From Pedobacter helvus (GTDB lineage: Bacteria > Bacteroidota > Bacteroidia > Sphingobacteriales > Sphingobacteriaceae), in NCBI RefSeq assembly GCF_005925325.1, contig NZ_SRMP01000001.1, positions 992,001-1,056,000 of the forward strand: a stretch of 64,000 nt of DNA, written 5' to 3'. Positions 44,916 through 54,363 of this stretch are shown here, in pieces; positions within the stretch are counted from its first letter, which is position 1, and every line of letters starts with the position of its first letter. Position numbers and translations under genes: made by a program. The notes beneath the pieces were generated by a model. The model did no database searches, was not told the origin of the DNA, and was given only the letters and a program-made list of their open reading frames with translations.

Positions 44916-46124
44916 TCAAAGTTCTAGCAGCTTTTCTAGATGATGATAACCAATACCAAAATAGGCTTTTGTGTCTTTTATTTTCTGTAGAATCTCTTTT
45001 TGGTCCTTACTCACTACATCCAAGTTTTCACTTTTTACCTTTAACTTTTTACTTTTTATTCCTACCACCAACACATTTTTAGGCGTATGCACATCAGAAA
45101 CAAACTCGAACACCTTGGTTTTATAACCGAAATATTCTAACATTAAAGCACGTAAACCATCGGTCACCATTTCCGCCTGACGCTCTAAGAATATGCCGTG
45201 TTTGGTCAAGAAGTTTAGCTCGTTCTTAGCTTTGCCCTTTTCTATTTCCCTACGAATTTGTTTATGGCAACACGGAGCAACAACGATTAGTTCTGCGTCA
45301 GCTTTTATACCTTTGTAAATAGCGTCGTCAGTAGCGGTATCACATGCGTGTAAGGCAATCAGTAGGTTGATTTTGTCATTGTTGTAGCTATCAATGGTTC
45401 CTTCCACAAAAGAAAGTTGATCGAAATTGGCTTTAGCTGCGATGCTATTACATAAATCCACCATATCCTTTCTAAATTCAACCCCAACTACGTTTGCTTT
45501 CTGCTGATGGTTCAATAAATAATCGTACAACGCAAAAGTCAGGTATCCTTTTCCGGAGCCCATATCTACCACGTTATTAATTGTACCGACGGGAAATTCT
45601 TTAATCAAGGAGCTTAAAATTTCAATGTACTGATTAATCTGTTTGTATTTATCCTGGCCATTTTTGAACACCATACCGTCTGCACCTGTCAACCCCAGTT
45701 CTCGCAAATACACATTGTCTTTGGCTAAAATCAAACGTTTCTTTTCTTTATTGTGGTTCAGGATAACGGCTTTCTTTTCGGCCAATTCCTTAATACGTAA
45801 TCGGAATATGCCTTTGCTATTTTTTTCTAGAATAGCTTCTTGGGTAGTGGTAAATAACGTTGCGATATTAAATCCATTAGCTAGATAATCGTTAACTAAA
45901 CTGATACCTTCCTGTTCAGGAAAGTTTTTAAAAATATCTCTGGTTTGATAGCGATAGTTAAAAGCCAACATGTGGTTATTCTTAATCATGACAGGTTTAA
46001 TATACAATTGCTTCAACGCCTCTTCACTCCCTTTGTAATTACCTAACGCCAATTTCACAAAAGTTTTGCTCCTCAAGCTTTCTTCCAGTTGTTGTACAAA
46101 TAATATATCGCTCTGCTTATCCAT
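44916..46124 (-). CDS. Class I SAM-dependent methyltransferase (Methyltransf_32-like)
   Basis: 402 aa. The SAM motif NNVVDMGSGKGYLTFALYDYLL is at about 188-209; VVGVEFRKDMVDLCN is motif II, LLIALHACDTATDDAI follows, and VAPCCHKQIRREI is the Methyltransf_32 signature. The C-terminal part contains KSKKLKVKSENLDVVSKDQK, encoded by the AAAGT-rich repeat that elsewhere lies in intergenic spacers. The substrate is unknown; relatives include METTL25-like proteins. Confidence 0.8.
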   Translation of the reverse strand: MDKQSDILFVQQLEESLRSKTFVKLALGNYKGSEEALKQLYIKPVMIKNNHMLAFNYRYQTRDIFKNFPEQEGISLVNDYLANGFNIATLFTTTQEAILEKNSKGIFRLRIKELAEKKAVILNHNKEKKRLILAKDNVYLRELGLTGADGMVFKNGQDKYKQINQYIEILSSLIKEFPVGTINNVVDMGSGKGYLTFALYDYLLNHQQKANVVGVEFRKDMVDLCNSIAAKANFDQLSFVEGTIDSYNNDKINLLIALHACDTATDDAIYKGIKADAELIVVAPCCHKQIRREIEKGKAKNELNFLTKHGIFLERQAEMVTDGLRALMLEYFGYKTKVFEFVSDVHTPKNVLVVGIKSKKLKVKSENLDVVSKDQKEILQKIKDTKAYFGIGYHHLEKLLEL

Positions 46125-46147
46125 GATGATGTCCGATTTATAAGCTA

Positions 46148-46155
46148 CAAAAATA
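46148..46155 (-). promoter_or_regulatory. -7 box TATTTTTG
   Basis: Perfect TAnnTTTG on the minus strand 24 bases before the methyltransferase ATG; no good -33 element was seen. Confidence 0.4.
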
Positions 46156-46199
46156 ACATACTAAAATTTAATAACCTTGATTAAAAACCAGCTAAACAG

Positions 46200-46224
46200 A
46201 TGCTGAAATAAGTTCAGCATGACG
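46200..46224. repeat. Palindromic repeat ATGCTGAA-N5-TTCAGCAT
   Basis: A perfect 8-bp stem (46200-46207, 46213-46220) followed by GACGG. GCTGAA..TTCAGCATGACG is another recurrent intergenic element type of this phylum. The rest of the gap (46125-46381) shows no gene. Confidence 0.65.
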
Positions 46225-46349
46225 GACCTTTATTTCAACGTCGACCTAAATTTATTTCATGGTCTGCCAATTATTCCAAAATATATCATTAAACTAAGTT
46301 TTCGAGCTTATTATATCTTACTTATGATCCTTTTTTTAATAACACCTCC

Positions 46350-46357
46350 TATATTTG
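46350..46357 (+). promoter_or_regulatory. pepE -7 box TATATTTG
   Basis: Perfect TAnnTTTG ending 24 bases before ATG 46382. It overlaps the upstream TTG that opens the longer frame, which argues against that start. The -33 element is poor. Confidence 0.5.
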
Positions 46358-46381
46358 AATTCTATACAAATTAGTTTCGTT

Positions 46382-47074
46382 ATGAACATTATACTAGCTT
46401 CAACCTCTACCCTATTTAGCGAACAATACCTAGTGTATCTAAAATCCGAAATCATCGTCCTGTTTAAAGGAGTTGATGAAATTATCTTCATCCCTTTCGC
46501 AAGGCCGGGAGGAATATCTCACGACAATTACACTAAGAAAGCAGCTGAGTTCTTCGCATCCATCAACATCAATGTAAAAGGACTTCATGAATTTGAGGAT
46601 AAAGCAACTGCGATATCAAACGCAAAAGGTTTTTTTACGGGCGGAGGAAATACCTTTTTGTTAGTTAAAACACTACATGAATTAAGTTTGATGAATGTTC
46701 TTAAAACAACCATCGAAAAAGGCACTCCCTATTTAGGATGCAGTGCTGGCAGCAACATTGGCGGTATCAATATGAAAACCACTAACGATATGCCAATTGT
46801 TTATCCACCAAGTTTCGATTGCATGGGTTTGGTACCTTTCAATATCAACCCACATTATTTAGATCCACAACCAGAGCTTCATCACAATGGAGAAACTAGG
46901 GAAACCAGGATATTAGAGTTTCTAACTCAAAATGATATCAAAGTAGTTGGACTTAGGGAAGGCAACTGGATCAGGAGAATTGGCGATCAAATTACTGTAG
47001 AAGGAACACAGCCGACAAGGATATTTGAACGAGGCAAAATGCCTTATGAGATAGCGCCACAATCCTCTCTATAA
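46382..47074 (+). CDS. pepE: Peptidase E (S51 family)
   Basis: 230 aa from ATG 46382; an earlier in-frame TTG lies inside the promoter. It cleaves Asp-X dipeptides. IFFIPFARPG-like start (IIFIPFARPGGISH), GGGNTFLLVKTL, the nucleophile elbow LGCSAGSNIGG (Ser in GxSAG) and INPHYLDPQ with the catalytic His are conserved. Length is normal. Fifteen bases separate it from the GNAT gene, probably an operon. Confidence 0.9.
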   Translation: MNIILASTSTLFSEQYLVYLKSEIIVLFKGVDEIIFIPFARPGGISHDNYTKKAAEFFASININVKGLHEFEDKATAISNAKGFFTGGGNTFLLVKTLHELSLMNVLKTTIEKGTPYLGCSAGSNIGGINMKTTNDMPIVYPPSFDCMGLVPFNINPHYLDPQPELHHNGETRETRILEFLTQNDIKVVGLREGNWIRRIGDQITVEGTQPTRIFERGKMPYEIAPQSSL

Positions 47075-47088
47075 AACAATCTCTAAAA

Positions 47089-47658
47089 ATGCTACCGAAT
47101 ATATCAATTAGAAAAGCAAAACGTGAAGAAGCTCAAATCATAGCGCCTTTTTTACTTTTAGCTATGGAAGACATTGTCTATGAATTTATAGGCGAAAAAT
47201 CTTCGGAAAAAGCTAAACATTTTTTAACGAGCTTAATTGACGAGCCTAAAAATCAATACTCCTATGAAAATTGTTGGGTGGCCGAACTAGCTCATAAAAT
47301 TGTTGGTGTAGCCTTGGTTTACGACGGCGGACAGCTAAATGAACTTAGAGCGCCTGTTTTACAAAAAATAGCTTCGTCCTATCATAGAAAGTTGAAGCCT
47401 GAAGACGAAACCGCGGAGGGCGAATATTATATAGACTGTGTGGGTGTAGATACGAGCTTACAGGGACAAGGCATCGGCTCTCGAATACTGCATTTCTTAA
47501 TAGATGAGTATGTAACAAAGGCTGGTCGTACGTTAGGTTTATTGGTTGATAAAGAAAATCCGAACGCTGAAAAACTGTATCTTAAGTTAGGATTCGAGAT
47601 TGTAGGTGAAAAAACGCTTGTCGGTAAAAAGCTCAATCACCTTCAATATAAGATATAA
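47089..47658 (+). CDS. GNAT-family N-acetyltransferase
   Basis: 189 aa. The acetyl-CoA binding motif A is YIDCVGVDTSLQGQGIGSRIL (quoted in part as VDTSLQGQGIGSRIL), followed by NPNAEKLYLKLGFEIVG (motif B). The N-terminal IRKAKREEAQIIAPFLL is typical of the family. The acceptor substrate is unknown. Probably co-transcribed with pepE. Confidence 0.86.
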   Translation: MLPNISIRKAKREEAQIIAPFLLLAMEDIVYEFIGEKSSEKAKHFLTSLIDEPKNQYSYENCWVAELAHKIVGVALVYDGGQLNELRAPVLQKIASSYHRKLKPEDETAEGEYYIDCVGVDTSLQGQGIGSRILHFLIDEYVTKAGRTLGLLVDKENPNAEKLYLKLGFEIVGEKTLVGKKLNHLQYKI

Positions 47659-47718
47659 CAGCTAAGGTAACATGAATTCAATATTGATCCACGCGTGCAT
47701 CATCTAACTTTTTGAAAT

Positions 47719-47748
47719 AAAAAAACCCTTTAGGAAATCCTAAAGGGT
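47719..47748 (-). terminator. Rho-independent terminator of the ribosomal operon
   Basis: ACCCTTTAGGA (47725-47735) pairs perfectly with TCCTAAAGGGT (47738-47748); the plus-strand A-run before it gives a U-tract on the minus transcript. It closes the long rplC-rplQ array. Confidence 0.92.
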
Positions 47749-47772
47749 CGTAAGCATAATAAGTTAGTTAGA

Positions 47773-48345
47773 TTACGCTTTTTGCTCTTCTGCATCATCA
47801 GCAGCTGGCGCCTCAGGAGCAGTTTCTTCAGCAGCTGGTGCTTCTGCAACTTCTTCTTTAGCTTCAGCAACTGGAGCTGCTTCTTCTTTTACTTCTGCAG
47901 CAGGAGCGTCAGCTTTTTTAGCAGCTTTGCTTCTTCCTCTACGAGTAGTTTTCTTTTCAGCAGCAGCTGCATCTTTTCCGTAAACCTCGTTATAATCTAC
48001 TAATTCGATTAAAGCCATCTCAGCATTATCACCTAAACGATTGTTTAATTTGATAATACGAGTGTAACCACCTGGACGGTTAGCAACTTTAGCTGCTACA
48101 TCGCGGAATAACTCTGTTACTACCTCTTTGTTTTGTAAGTAAGCAAATACTGTACGACGTGAATGAGTAGTATCGTTTTTAGATTTAGTGATGATTGGCT
48201 CTACATAAACTCTTAAAGCTTTTGCTTTAGCTAATGTAGTGGTGATTCTCTTGTGAGTAATCAAAGAAGAAGCCATATTTGCCAACATCGCTTTTCTGTG
48301 CGAAGTAGTTCTTCCTAAGTGGTTGTGTTTTTTACCGTGTCTCAT
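47773..48345 (-). CDS. rplQ: 50S ribosomal protein L17 with long acidic tail
   Basis: 190 aa. [20 protein letters not shown] and [25 protein letters not shown] form the normal L17 core of about 117 residues. Residues about 118-190 are an Ala/Glu/Pro-rich extension ([19 protein letters not shown]) that is probably disordered. Such tails occur in Bacteroidota L17. Last gene of the array. Confidence 0.96.
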   Translation of the reverse strand: MRHGKKHNHLGRTTSHRKAMLANMASSLITHKRITTTLAKAKALRVYVEPIITKSKNDTTHSRRTVFAYLQNKEVVTELFRDVAAKVANRPGGYTRIIKLNNRLGDNAEMALIELVDYNEVYGKDAAAAEKKTTRRGRSKAAKKADAPAAEVKEEAAPVAEAKEEVAEAPAAEETAPEAPAADDAEEQKA

Positions 48346-48456
48346 TTTTTTGTTTATAAAGTGTGTACCGTCTCTTTGAACTTAATCTGAGGGAATTACA
48401 CACAGTGAATATTTATTCTATTCCACGCTTATCGCTAAGCGTTTAGCGCTAGGCGC
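48346..48456. repeat. rpoA-rplQ spacer with GCGCTAAGCG-type repeat
   Basis: CGCTTATCGCTAAGCGTTTAGCG and CTAGGCGCTTA (about 48427-48460) form overlapping small hairpins (CGCTAA with TTAGCG) reaching to the rpoA stop. Low-complexity repeat inside the operon. Confidence 0.5.
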
Positions 48457-49449
48457 TTATTCTTCGTCTAACTTGAATTTAGAAAGGTTCATTCCAAACG
48501 ATAATTGTTTAGATTTCACCAATTCTTGAATTTCAGTTAATGATTTCTTACCGAAGTTTCTGAATTTTAACATATCAGCAACATCGTAAGAAACTAGATC
48601 AGCTAAAGTACGGATATCAGCTGCTTTTAAGCAGTTTAACGCACGTACAGATAAATCTAAATCAACTAATTCTGTTTTAAGGATTTTACGCATGTGTAAG
48701 ATTTCCTCGTCAACTTCTTTAGTTTCTTCTTTAGCTTGAGATTCCAATACCAAGTTTTCATCAGAGAATAACATGAAGTGTTGGATCAAAATCTTAGCTG
48801 CTTCTTTCAAAGCTTCTTCTGGGTGGATAGAACCATCAGTAGAAATATCCAAGATTAATTTCTCGTAATCTGTTTTTTGCTCAACACGATAATTTTCAAT
48901 CGTGTATTTTACATTTTTCATTGGAGTAAAAATCGAATCGATTGCAATTACACCAACTACGCTATCAGAAACTTTATTTTCTTCTGCAGGAACATAACCA
49001 CGTCCTTTGTTTACGGTTAACTCAACCTCCAAAGTAACTGATTTCTCCATGTTACAGATCACTAACTCCGGGTTTAAAACCTCGAAATTGTTAGAGAATT
49101 TAGTAACATCTCCTGCTAAGAATTGATCTTGACCATTTATAATGATAAAGATTTTTTCAGAATCGCCAGATTCTCCTACTTTCTTGAAACGTACTTGTTT
49201 CAAGTTAAGGATGATTTCTGTTAAATCTTCAACTACACCTTTGATAGTAGAAAACTCATGAGAAACGCCTGAAAAACGAATGCTGGTAATAGCAAAGCCT
49301 TCTAATGAAGAAAGTAAAATTCTTCTTAGGGCGTTACCAATTGTTACACCGAAACCGGGCTCTAAAGGACGAAATTCAAATTGACCATCGAAATCCGTTG
49401 ATTTCTGCATGATTACCTTATCTGGTTTCTGAAATGCTAAAATTGCCAT
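48457..49449 (-). CDS. rpoA: RNA polymerase alpha subunit
   Basis: 330 aa. The N-terminal dimerisation domain has [31 protein letters not shown]; the C-terminal domain (about 250-330), which contacts DNA and activators, has [25 protein letters not shown] and [13 protein letters not shown]. Normal length and position between rpsD and rplQ. Confidence 0.98.
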   Translation of the reverse strand: MAILAFQKPDKVIMQKSTDFDGQFEFRPLEPGFGVTIGNALRRILLSSLEGFAITSIRFSGVSHEFSTIKGVVEDLTEIILNLKQVRFKKVGESGDSEKIFIIINGQDQFLAGDVTKFSNNFEVLNPELVICNMEKSVTLEVELTVNKGRGYVPAEENKVSDSVVGVIAIDSIFTPMKNVKYTIENYRVEQKTDYEKLILDISTDGSIHPEEALKEAAKILIQHFMLFSDENLVLESQAKEETKEVDEEILHMRKILKTELVDLDLSVRALNCLKAADIRTLADLVSYDVADMLKFRNFGKKSLTEIQELVKSKQLSFGMNLSKFKLDEE

Positions 49450-49527
49450 TTATTAATGTTTTTAGATCGTTTATTAATGTTGTGTAACATAAAAAAGTTA
49501 AAGCCACTAGGGCTTTAACCGTTATGA

Positions 49528-50136
49528 TTACTTCGAGTATAACTCGACTATAAGGTTTTCCTTAATGTTCTCAGGAATTTCGTCACGATTTGGGTATGAC
49601 AAAAATTTACCTGATAATTCTTTAGCGTTCCAATCTAACCAAGAAAACTTGTTGATTGCTCTGCCAGCTACTGAGTTTGAAATCGCTTCAAGAGATTTTG
49701 ATTTCTCTCTTACCGCTACTACATCACCAGCTCTTAATTGGTATGAAGGAATATTAACTATCTCACCGTTTACAGTGATGTGCTTGTGGCTAACTAATTG
49801 ACGAGCACCTGAACGGGTTGGAGCAATACCTAATCTATATACTGTATTATCTAAACGTGCCTCTAGTAATTGCAACAAGTTATCACCAGTGATACCTTGA
49901 CGCGAAGAAGCTTTTGTAAATAAGTTACGGAATTGTTTTTCTAACACACCATAAGTGTATTTTACTTTTTGTTTTTCCATTAACTGTACTGCGTACTCAG
50001 ATTGCTTTCCTCTTCTTTTTGAAGCACCGTGTTGGCCTGGAGGATAGTTTTTTCTGTCTAGTACTTTATCAGGGCCGAAAATTGGCTCTCTGAATTTACG
50101 GGCGATTTTGGACTTTGGTCCGGTATATCTTGCCAT
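49528..50136 (-). CDS. rpsD: 30S ribosomal protein S4
   Basis: 202 aa from ATG 50136 ([18 protein letters not shown]); the frame extends 27 bases upstream but S4 begins here. The S4 domain ([31 protein letters not shown]) is intact and the zinc Cys motif is absent, the C-minus form. Assembly initiator of the 30S body. Confidence 0.97.
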   Translation of the reverse strand: MARYTGPKSKIARKFREPIFGPDKVLDRKNYPPGQHGASKRRGKQSEYAVQLMEKQKVKYTYGVLEKQFRNLFTKASSRQGITGDNLLQLLEARLDNTVYRLGIAPTRSGARQLVSHKHITVNGEIVNIPSYQLRAGDVVAVREKSKSLEAISNSVAGRAINKFSWLDWNAKELSGKFLSYPNRDEIPENIKENLIVELYSK

Positions 50137-50201
50137 TTTTTGTGATTTTAAAGTATCATGCAACCTGAAGCTGCAGACTCTTAGCTTTAAAAATTAATTG
50201 A

Positions 50202-50591
50202 TTAAACTCTTCTTTTCTTTGGAGGACGACAACCATTGTGAGGAAGCGGAGTGATGTCTTTGATAGACAATACTTCGATACCTGCTACTTGTAAAGTTCT
50301 GATAGCCGACTCACGACCTGAACCAGGACCTTTAACGAATACGTCTACTTTACGTAAACCTAAATCGAAAGCAACTTTACCACAATCTGAAGCAGCTTGA
50401 CCTGCAGCATATGGTGTGTTCTTTTTAGAACCTTTGAAACCCATTTTACCAGCAGATGACCATGAAATGGTCTGACCGTTAGTGTTTGTTAAGGTAACAA
50501 TGATGTTGTTGAACGTAGCATTGATGTGAGCTTGGCCTACTGGCTCAATCACAACAAGACGTTTTTTGGTAACTTTTTTACTCTTAGCCAT
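50202..50591 (-). CDS. rpsK: 30S ribosomal protein S11
   Basis: 129 aa. [37 protein letters not shown] (in part) and the C-terminal [15 protein letters not shown] are diagnostic. Platform protein near the mRNA exit. Confidence 0.98.
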   Translation of the reverse strand: MAKSKKVTKKRLVVIEPVGQAHINATFNNIIVTLTNTNGQTISWSSAGKMGFKGSKKNTPYAAGQAASDCGKVAFDLGLRKVDVFVKGPGSGRESAIRTLQVAGIEVLSIKDITPLPHNGCRPPKKRRV

Positions 50592-50741
50592 TTTTTCTTT
50601 TAGATTTTTAGATGTGAGACTTGAGATATGAATTCTCTATATCCCGGCACTCTGCATCTTAATTTCATCTTCTATTCCAGATCGAGTTGAGTAAAAAGTG
50701 TGCATTTGCACATCTCTAGTCTCAATACTCAAATCTATCTA
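50592..50741. repeat. rpsM-rpsK spacer with low-complexity repeats
   Basis: GTGCATTTGCAC forms a small hairpin (about 50698-50711). Flanking units such as GATGTGAGACTTGAGATATGA and TAGTCTCAATACTCAAATC (each quoted in part) belong to the GAGTATTGAGAC-like dispersed repeat. At 150 bases the gap is wide for this operon. Confidence 0.45.
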
Positions 50742-51119
50742 CTATTTAGATGCTTTTTTCTTGTTAGCAACTGTTTTTCTCTTTCCTTTACGAGTACGAG
50801 AGTTGTTTTTAGTACGTTGACCACGAACAGGTAAACCTTTTCTGTGACGAAGACCTCTGTAGCAACCGATATCCATTAAACGTTTGATGTTTAACTGAAC
50901 CTCAGAACGTAAAGCACCTTCTACTTTAATCTCATCGTTAATCATTGTACGAATAGCTGATAATTCATCATCAGACCAATCTTGTACTTTTTTGTTAAGA
51001 TCGATACCTGCAGTATTCAAAATACGTTGTGCAGTAGTTCTACCAATACCATAGATATAAGTTAAACCAATCTCTCCTCTTTTGTTTCTTGGTAAATCAA
51101 TACCTGAAATCCTTGCCAT
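50742..51119 (-). CDS. rpsM: 30S ribosomal protein S13
   Basis: 125 aa. [25 protein letters not shown] at the N-terminus, then [27 protein letters not shown] (in part). Head protein contacting the P-site tRNA and 50S bridge. Follows rpmJ after a structured spacer. Confidence 0.98.
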   Translation of the reverse strand: MARISGIDLPRNKRGEIGLTYIYGIGRTTAQRILNTAGIDLNKKVQDWSDDELSAIRTMINDEIKVEGALRSEVQLNIKRLMDIGCYRGLRHRKGLPVRGQRTKNNSRTRKGKRKTVANKKKASK

Positions 51120-51139
51120 ATTTCTATTTGTGTTTTAAT

Positions 51140-51181
51140 GAACGACCGAACGGCGGGCCACCGTTGTACGGAACTCGTTCC
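51140..51181 (-). ncRNA. Nested hairpin between rpmJ and rpsM
   Basis: On the minus strand three stems nest in order: GAACGA with TCGTTC, CCG with CGG and AACGG with CCGTT, with GTT and TAC bulges on one side and a TGGCCCG loop. The GC-rich, ordered structure contrasts with the AT-rich surroundings. It could be an RNA-level control or processing element; it has no T-tract, so it is not a standard terminator. Confidence 0.55.
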
Positions 51182-51192
51182 AATGTTTTTAA

Positions 51193-51309
51193 TTATCCCT
51201 GACGTTGCTTGAATTTAGGATTCTTCTTGTTGATTACGTAAAGTTTTCCTTTACGGCGAATAATCTTACAATCAGCGCTACGTTTTTTAATTGATGATCT
51301 AACTTTCAT
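51193..51309 (-). CDS. rpmJ: 50S ribosomal protein L36
   Basis: 38 aa, too short for common ORF cut-offs. ATG 51309 begins [20 protein letters not shown] and it ends NPKFKQRQG. Only one Cys is present, so this is the zinc-free (C-minus) form. Position between infA and rpsM is the standard order. Confidence 0.95.
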   Translation of the reverse strand: MKVRSSIKKRSADCKIIRRKGKLYVINKKNPKFKQRQG

Positions 51310-51392
51310 TGCTTTATTTATTTCTCTCTTTGGTAATGAAGTTACCACAAGCAATTTGAAGACTGAAGACGGTCGCTTGTGATGGTCTCATT

Positions 51393-51611
51393 TTATTTGT
51401 ATCTATAAGTGATTCTACCTTTCGTTAAATCGTAAGGCGACATCTCTAATTTTACTTTATCTCCAGGTAAAATTTTGATGTAGTGCATCCTCATCTTACC
51501 CGATATGTGTGCAATAATCTCATGTCCATTTTCAAGTTCTACCCTAAACATGGCATTAGATAATGCTTCTCTTATTACTCCGTCTTGCTCAATTGAGGCT
51601 TGTTTAGCCAT
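51393..51611 (-). CDS. infA: Translation initiation factor IF-1
   Basis: 72 aa OB-fold protein. [26 protein letters not shown], then [24 protein letters not shown]: typical IF-1 blocking the A-site during initiation. It sits between map and rpmJ. Confidence 0.98.
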   Translation of the reverse strand: MAKQASIEQDGVIREALSNAMFRVELENGHEIIAHISGKMRMHYIKILPGDKVKLEMSPYDLTKGRITYRYK

Positions 51612-51683
51612 ATACTATTGATTTTTACTTAATTAGCTGTCTATTAAACAGGGTTGCAAAATTAAATATTATTTTTCAAATTT

Positions 51684-52469
51684 TTAACTTTTTTCTTTTA
51701 AAACTTCTTCTATTACAGAAAAAGTGCTTAAAACATCTGCTTTGCCCTTTTTAATTGCAACAGTGTGCTCAAAATGTGCTGATGGTTTATTGTCTTTGGT
51801 GGTTACCGTCCATCCGTCCGACCAGAATTTAACTGCAGCTGTTCCGGCATTGATCATTGGCTCTATTGCCAACACCATTCCTTCTTCTAACTTAATACCG
51901 CTGCCACGTTTTCCGTAGTTTGGAACTTCTGGTTTTTCGTGCAACTTAACGCCAACACCATGACCAACCAATTCTCTTACTACCCCAAAACCATTAGATT
52001 CTGCATGAAACTGTACTGCATGTGCGATATCGCCAATACGCATTCCAACTACCGCTTTCTCTATGGCTAAAGCTAAACACTCTTGGGTTACCTTTACTAG
52101 TTTCTTTTGCTCTTCACTAGTTTCTCCGATAGAAAAAGTGTAAGCAGAGTCTCCAAAATAATTGTTTTTGATTACGCCACAATCTACAGAGATCAAATCT
52201 CCTTCTTGGATCACGTAATCGTTAGGGAAACCATGTACAACTTGTTCATTGGGAGAAATACAAAGAGAATTAGGGAAACCACCATAGTTAAGAAAAGCTG
52301 GCACCGCACCGTTATCTCTAATAAAGTCATGTGCCAGCTTATCTAATGATAATGTTGTAATACCTGGTTTAATCACTTTGGCAACTTCTGCCAAGGTTTT
52401 CGAAACCAGTAATGAGCTTTCTCTAATTAACTCAATCTCTTCGAGAGATTTGTAGTGGATCTTAGACAT
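51684..52469 (-). CDS. map: Methionine aminopeptidase, type I
   Basis: 261 aa. Removes the initiator Met. The metal ligands appear in order: VHGFPND His, ISVDCGVIKNNYFGDSAYTF (two Asp), GHGVGVKLHEKPEVPNYG His, AIEPMI Glu and the final HFEHTVAI Glu. Its start overlaps the secY stop by one base. Confidence 0.97.
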   Translation of the reverse strand: MSKIHYKSLEEIELIRESSLLVSKTLAEVAKVIKPGITTLSLDKLAHDFIRDNGAVPAFLNYGGFPNSLCISPNEQVVHGFPNDYVIQEGDLISVDCGVIKNNYFGDSAYTFSIGETSEEQKKLVKVTQECLALAIEKAVVGMRIGDIAHAVQFHAESNGFGVVRELVGHGVGVKLHEKPEVPNYGKRGSGIKLEEGMVLAIEPMINAGTAAVKFWSDGWTVTTKDNKPSAHFEHTVAIKKGKADVLSTFSVIEEVLKEKS

Positions 52470-53809
52470 TATAATGCGGCTCCGCTGGTAGTTGTAGCAG
52501 CTGGAATACCCGAACGACCGGTTACTCTACCTGTTTTCATTAAACCATCGTAGTGACGCATTAACAAATAGCTTTCAATTTGTTGTAATGTATCTAACAC
52601 AACACCTACCAAAATCAACAATGAAGTACCACCAAAGAAGTGAGCAAATTCTTGCTGAATTCCAACTTTAACGGCTAACGATGGAAGGATGGCGATAACT
52701 GCTAAGAATAACGATCCAGGGAAAGTGATCTTAGAAATTACGTCATCAATAAAAGATGAAGTTGACAAGCCTGGTTTTACACCTGGGATAAAGCCACCAT
52801 TCTTTTTCATGTCGTCAGACATTTGAGTTGGGTTAACGGTAATTGCCGTATAGAAGAATGTGAATGCAATAATCAGGAATGCAAACGTTAAGCTATATGT
52901 TAACGAAGTGATATCCGAATATTGGTGCAACCAACTTTCTTGCAAATTAGGGAACAAACCAATTAAAGCGCTTGGCACAAACATTAATGCTTGAGCGAAG
53001 ATGATAGGCATTACACCCGCTGCATTTACTTTCAACGGAATATACTGTCTAACACCACCAACTTGCTTGTTACCTACAATTCTCTTAGCATATTGTACAG
53101 GCACCTTACGTACACCTTGTACAATTAAAATAGTAAACATGATGATCGCATATAAAGCTACGATCTCTAATACCAATCTAATCAAACCGCCATCGCTACC
53201 AGCAAATACAGAACTTACTTCTTGACTAAGTGCAATTGGTAAACGAGCGATAATACCTACCATGATGATTAAAGACGTACCGTTACCGATACCTTTGTCG
53301 GTGATTTTCTCACCTAACCACATCACGAAAAGCGTACCTGCTGTTAATACCACGGCAGACAAGAAATAGAAAAGGGTATGGCTAATTACAATTGCCTCTT
53401 GAGGAACTTGTGTTTTAACATATCCAATTGCTTGTACTATGGTAATAGCTACTGTTAGGTAACGAGTGTATTGCGTTAATTTTTTACGGCCGCTCTCTCC
53501 TTCTTTTTGCATTTTTTGGAAAGTAGGAACTGCAATACCTAATAACTGCACCACGATAGACGCAGAAATATAAGGCATTACACCTAACGCAACAATTGAT
53601 GCTTTAGAGAAAGCACCGCCTGCAAACATATCTAACAAACCTAATAAACCTGATTTTTGTGCATTTGATAATTGCGTAGGATCTACACCTGGCAACACCA
53701 CCTGACAAACAAGTCTATAGATAATAAGAATCATGAGCGTAAATAAAATACGCTCTTTTAATTCTTGGATTTTCCAAATATTACTTAAAGTAGTAAATAG
53801 CTTCTTCAT
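52469..53809 (-). CDS. secY: Preprotein translocase subunit SecY
   Basis: 446 aa, ten membrane helices. The plug and pore region GLLDMFAGGAFSKASIVALGVMPYISASIVVQLL, and the MRHYDGLMKTGRVTGR C-terminal cytosolic loop are conserved. Central channel of the Sec system. Two bases from rplO. Confidence 0.98.
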   Translation of the reverse strand: MKKLFTTLSNIWKIQELKERILFTLMILIIYRLVCQVVLPGVDPTQLSNAQKSGLLGLLDMFAGGAFSKASIVALGVMPYISASIVVQLLGIAVPTFQKMQKEGESGRKKLTQYTRYLTVAITIVQAIGYVKTQVPQEAIVISHTLFYFLSAVVLTAGTLFVMWLGEKITDKGIGNGTSLIIMVGIIARLPIALSQEVSSVFAGSDGGLIRLVLEIVALYAIIMFTILIVQGVRKVPVQYAKRIVGNKQVGGVRQYIPLKVNAAGVMPIIFAQALMFVPSALIGLFPNLQESWLHQYSDITSLTYSLTFAFLIIAFTFFYTAITVNPTQMSDDMKKNGGFIPGVKPGLSTSSFIDDVISKITFPGSLFLAVIAILPSLAVKVGIQQEFAHFFGGTSLLILVGVVLDTLQQIESYLLMRHYDGLMKTGRVTGRSGIPAATTTSGAAL

Positions 53810-53810
53810 T

Positions 53811-54257
53811 TTACAATTTTACGATTGAGCCTCCAGCAGCTTCAATTGCTTTTTGTGCACTTGCAGAAAAAGCATGAGCTGTAACTTCTAATTTAGCTTT
53901 AACTTCACCACGACCTAAGATTTTTACTAGGTCATTTTTTGAAGCTAAACCATGTTCTTGCAATGTAGCAAAATTTACGGTAGTTAAGCTAAATTTCTCA
54001 GCTAATCCTTGTAAAACATCTAAGTTTACACCTACGTACTCTGTACGGTTAATTGGTTTGAAACCAACTTTAGGTACACGACGTTGTAAAGGCATTTGAC
54101 CACCTTCGAAACCAACTTTTGTAGAGTGACCAGAACGTGAGCCAGCACCTTTGTGTCCACGTGTTGATGTACCACCACGACCAGAACCTTGACCACGACC
54201 AATTCTCTTACTTGTTTTTACAGCACCTTTTGCAGGTTTTAAATTACTTAAGTTCAT
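53811..54257 (-). CDS. rplO: 50S ribosomal protein L15
   Basis: 148 aa from ATG 54257 ([18 protein letters not shown]); the longer frame adds 11 non-homologous residues. [19 protein letters not shown] and [17 protein letters not shown] identify L15. A terminator-like hairpin lies between it and rpmD. Confidence 0.97.
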   Translation of the reverse strand: MNLSNLKPAKGAVKTSKRIGRGQGSGRGGTSTRGHKGAGSRSGHSTKVGFEGGQMPLQRRVPKVGFKPINRTEYVGVNLDVLQGLAEKFSLTTVNFATLQEHGLASKNDLVKILGRGEVKAKLEVTAHAFSASAQKAIEAAGGSIVKL

Positions 54258-54313
54258 TAATAAACTATTGTGTTGCCCCTTCGCTTTCACTAATCAGGAA
54301 ACAACGATTAAAC

Positions 54314-54350
54314 AAAAAAAATTTGCCTAAGATATAAATCTTAAGCAAAT
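54314..54350 (-). terminator. Internal terminator-like hairpin between rpmD and rplO
   Basis: On the minus strand ATTTGCTTAAGAT pairs with ATCTTAGGCAAAT over 13 bp (one G-T wobble) around a TTAT loop, then a run of eight T. Structurally a full intrinsic terminator, but located mid-operon, so probably an attenuator or processing site. Confidence 0.7.
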
Positions 54351-54363
54351 CTTGATAATAATA

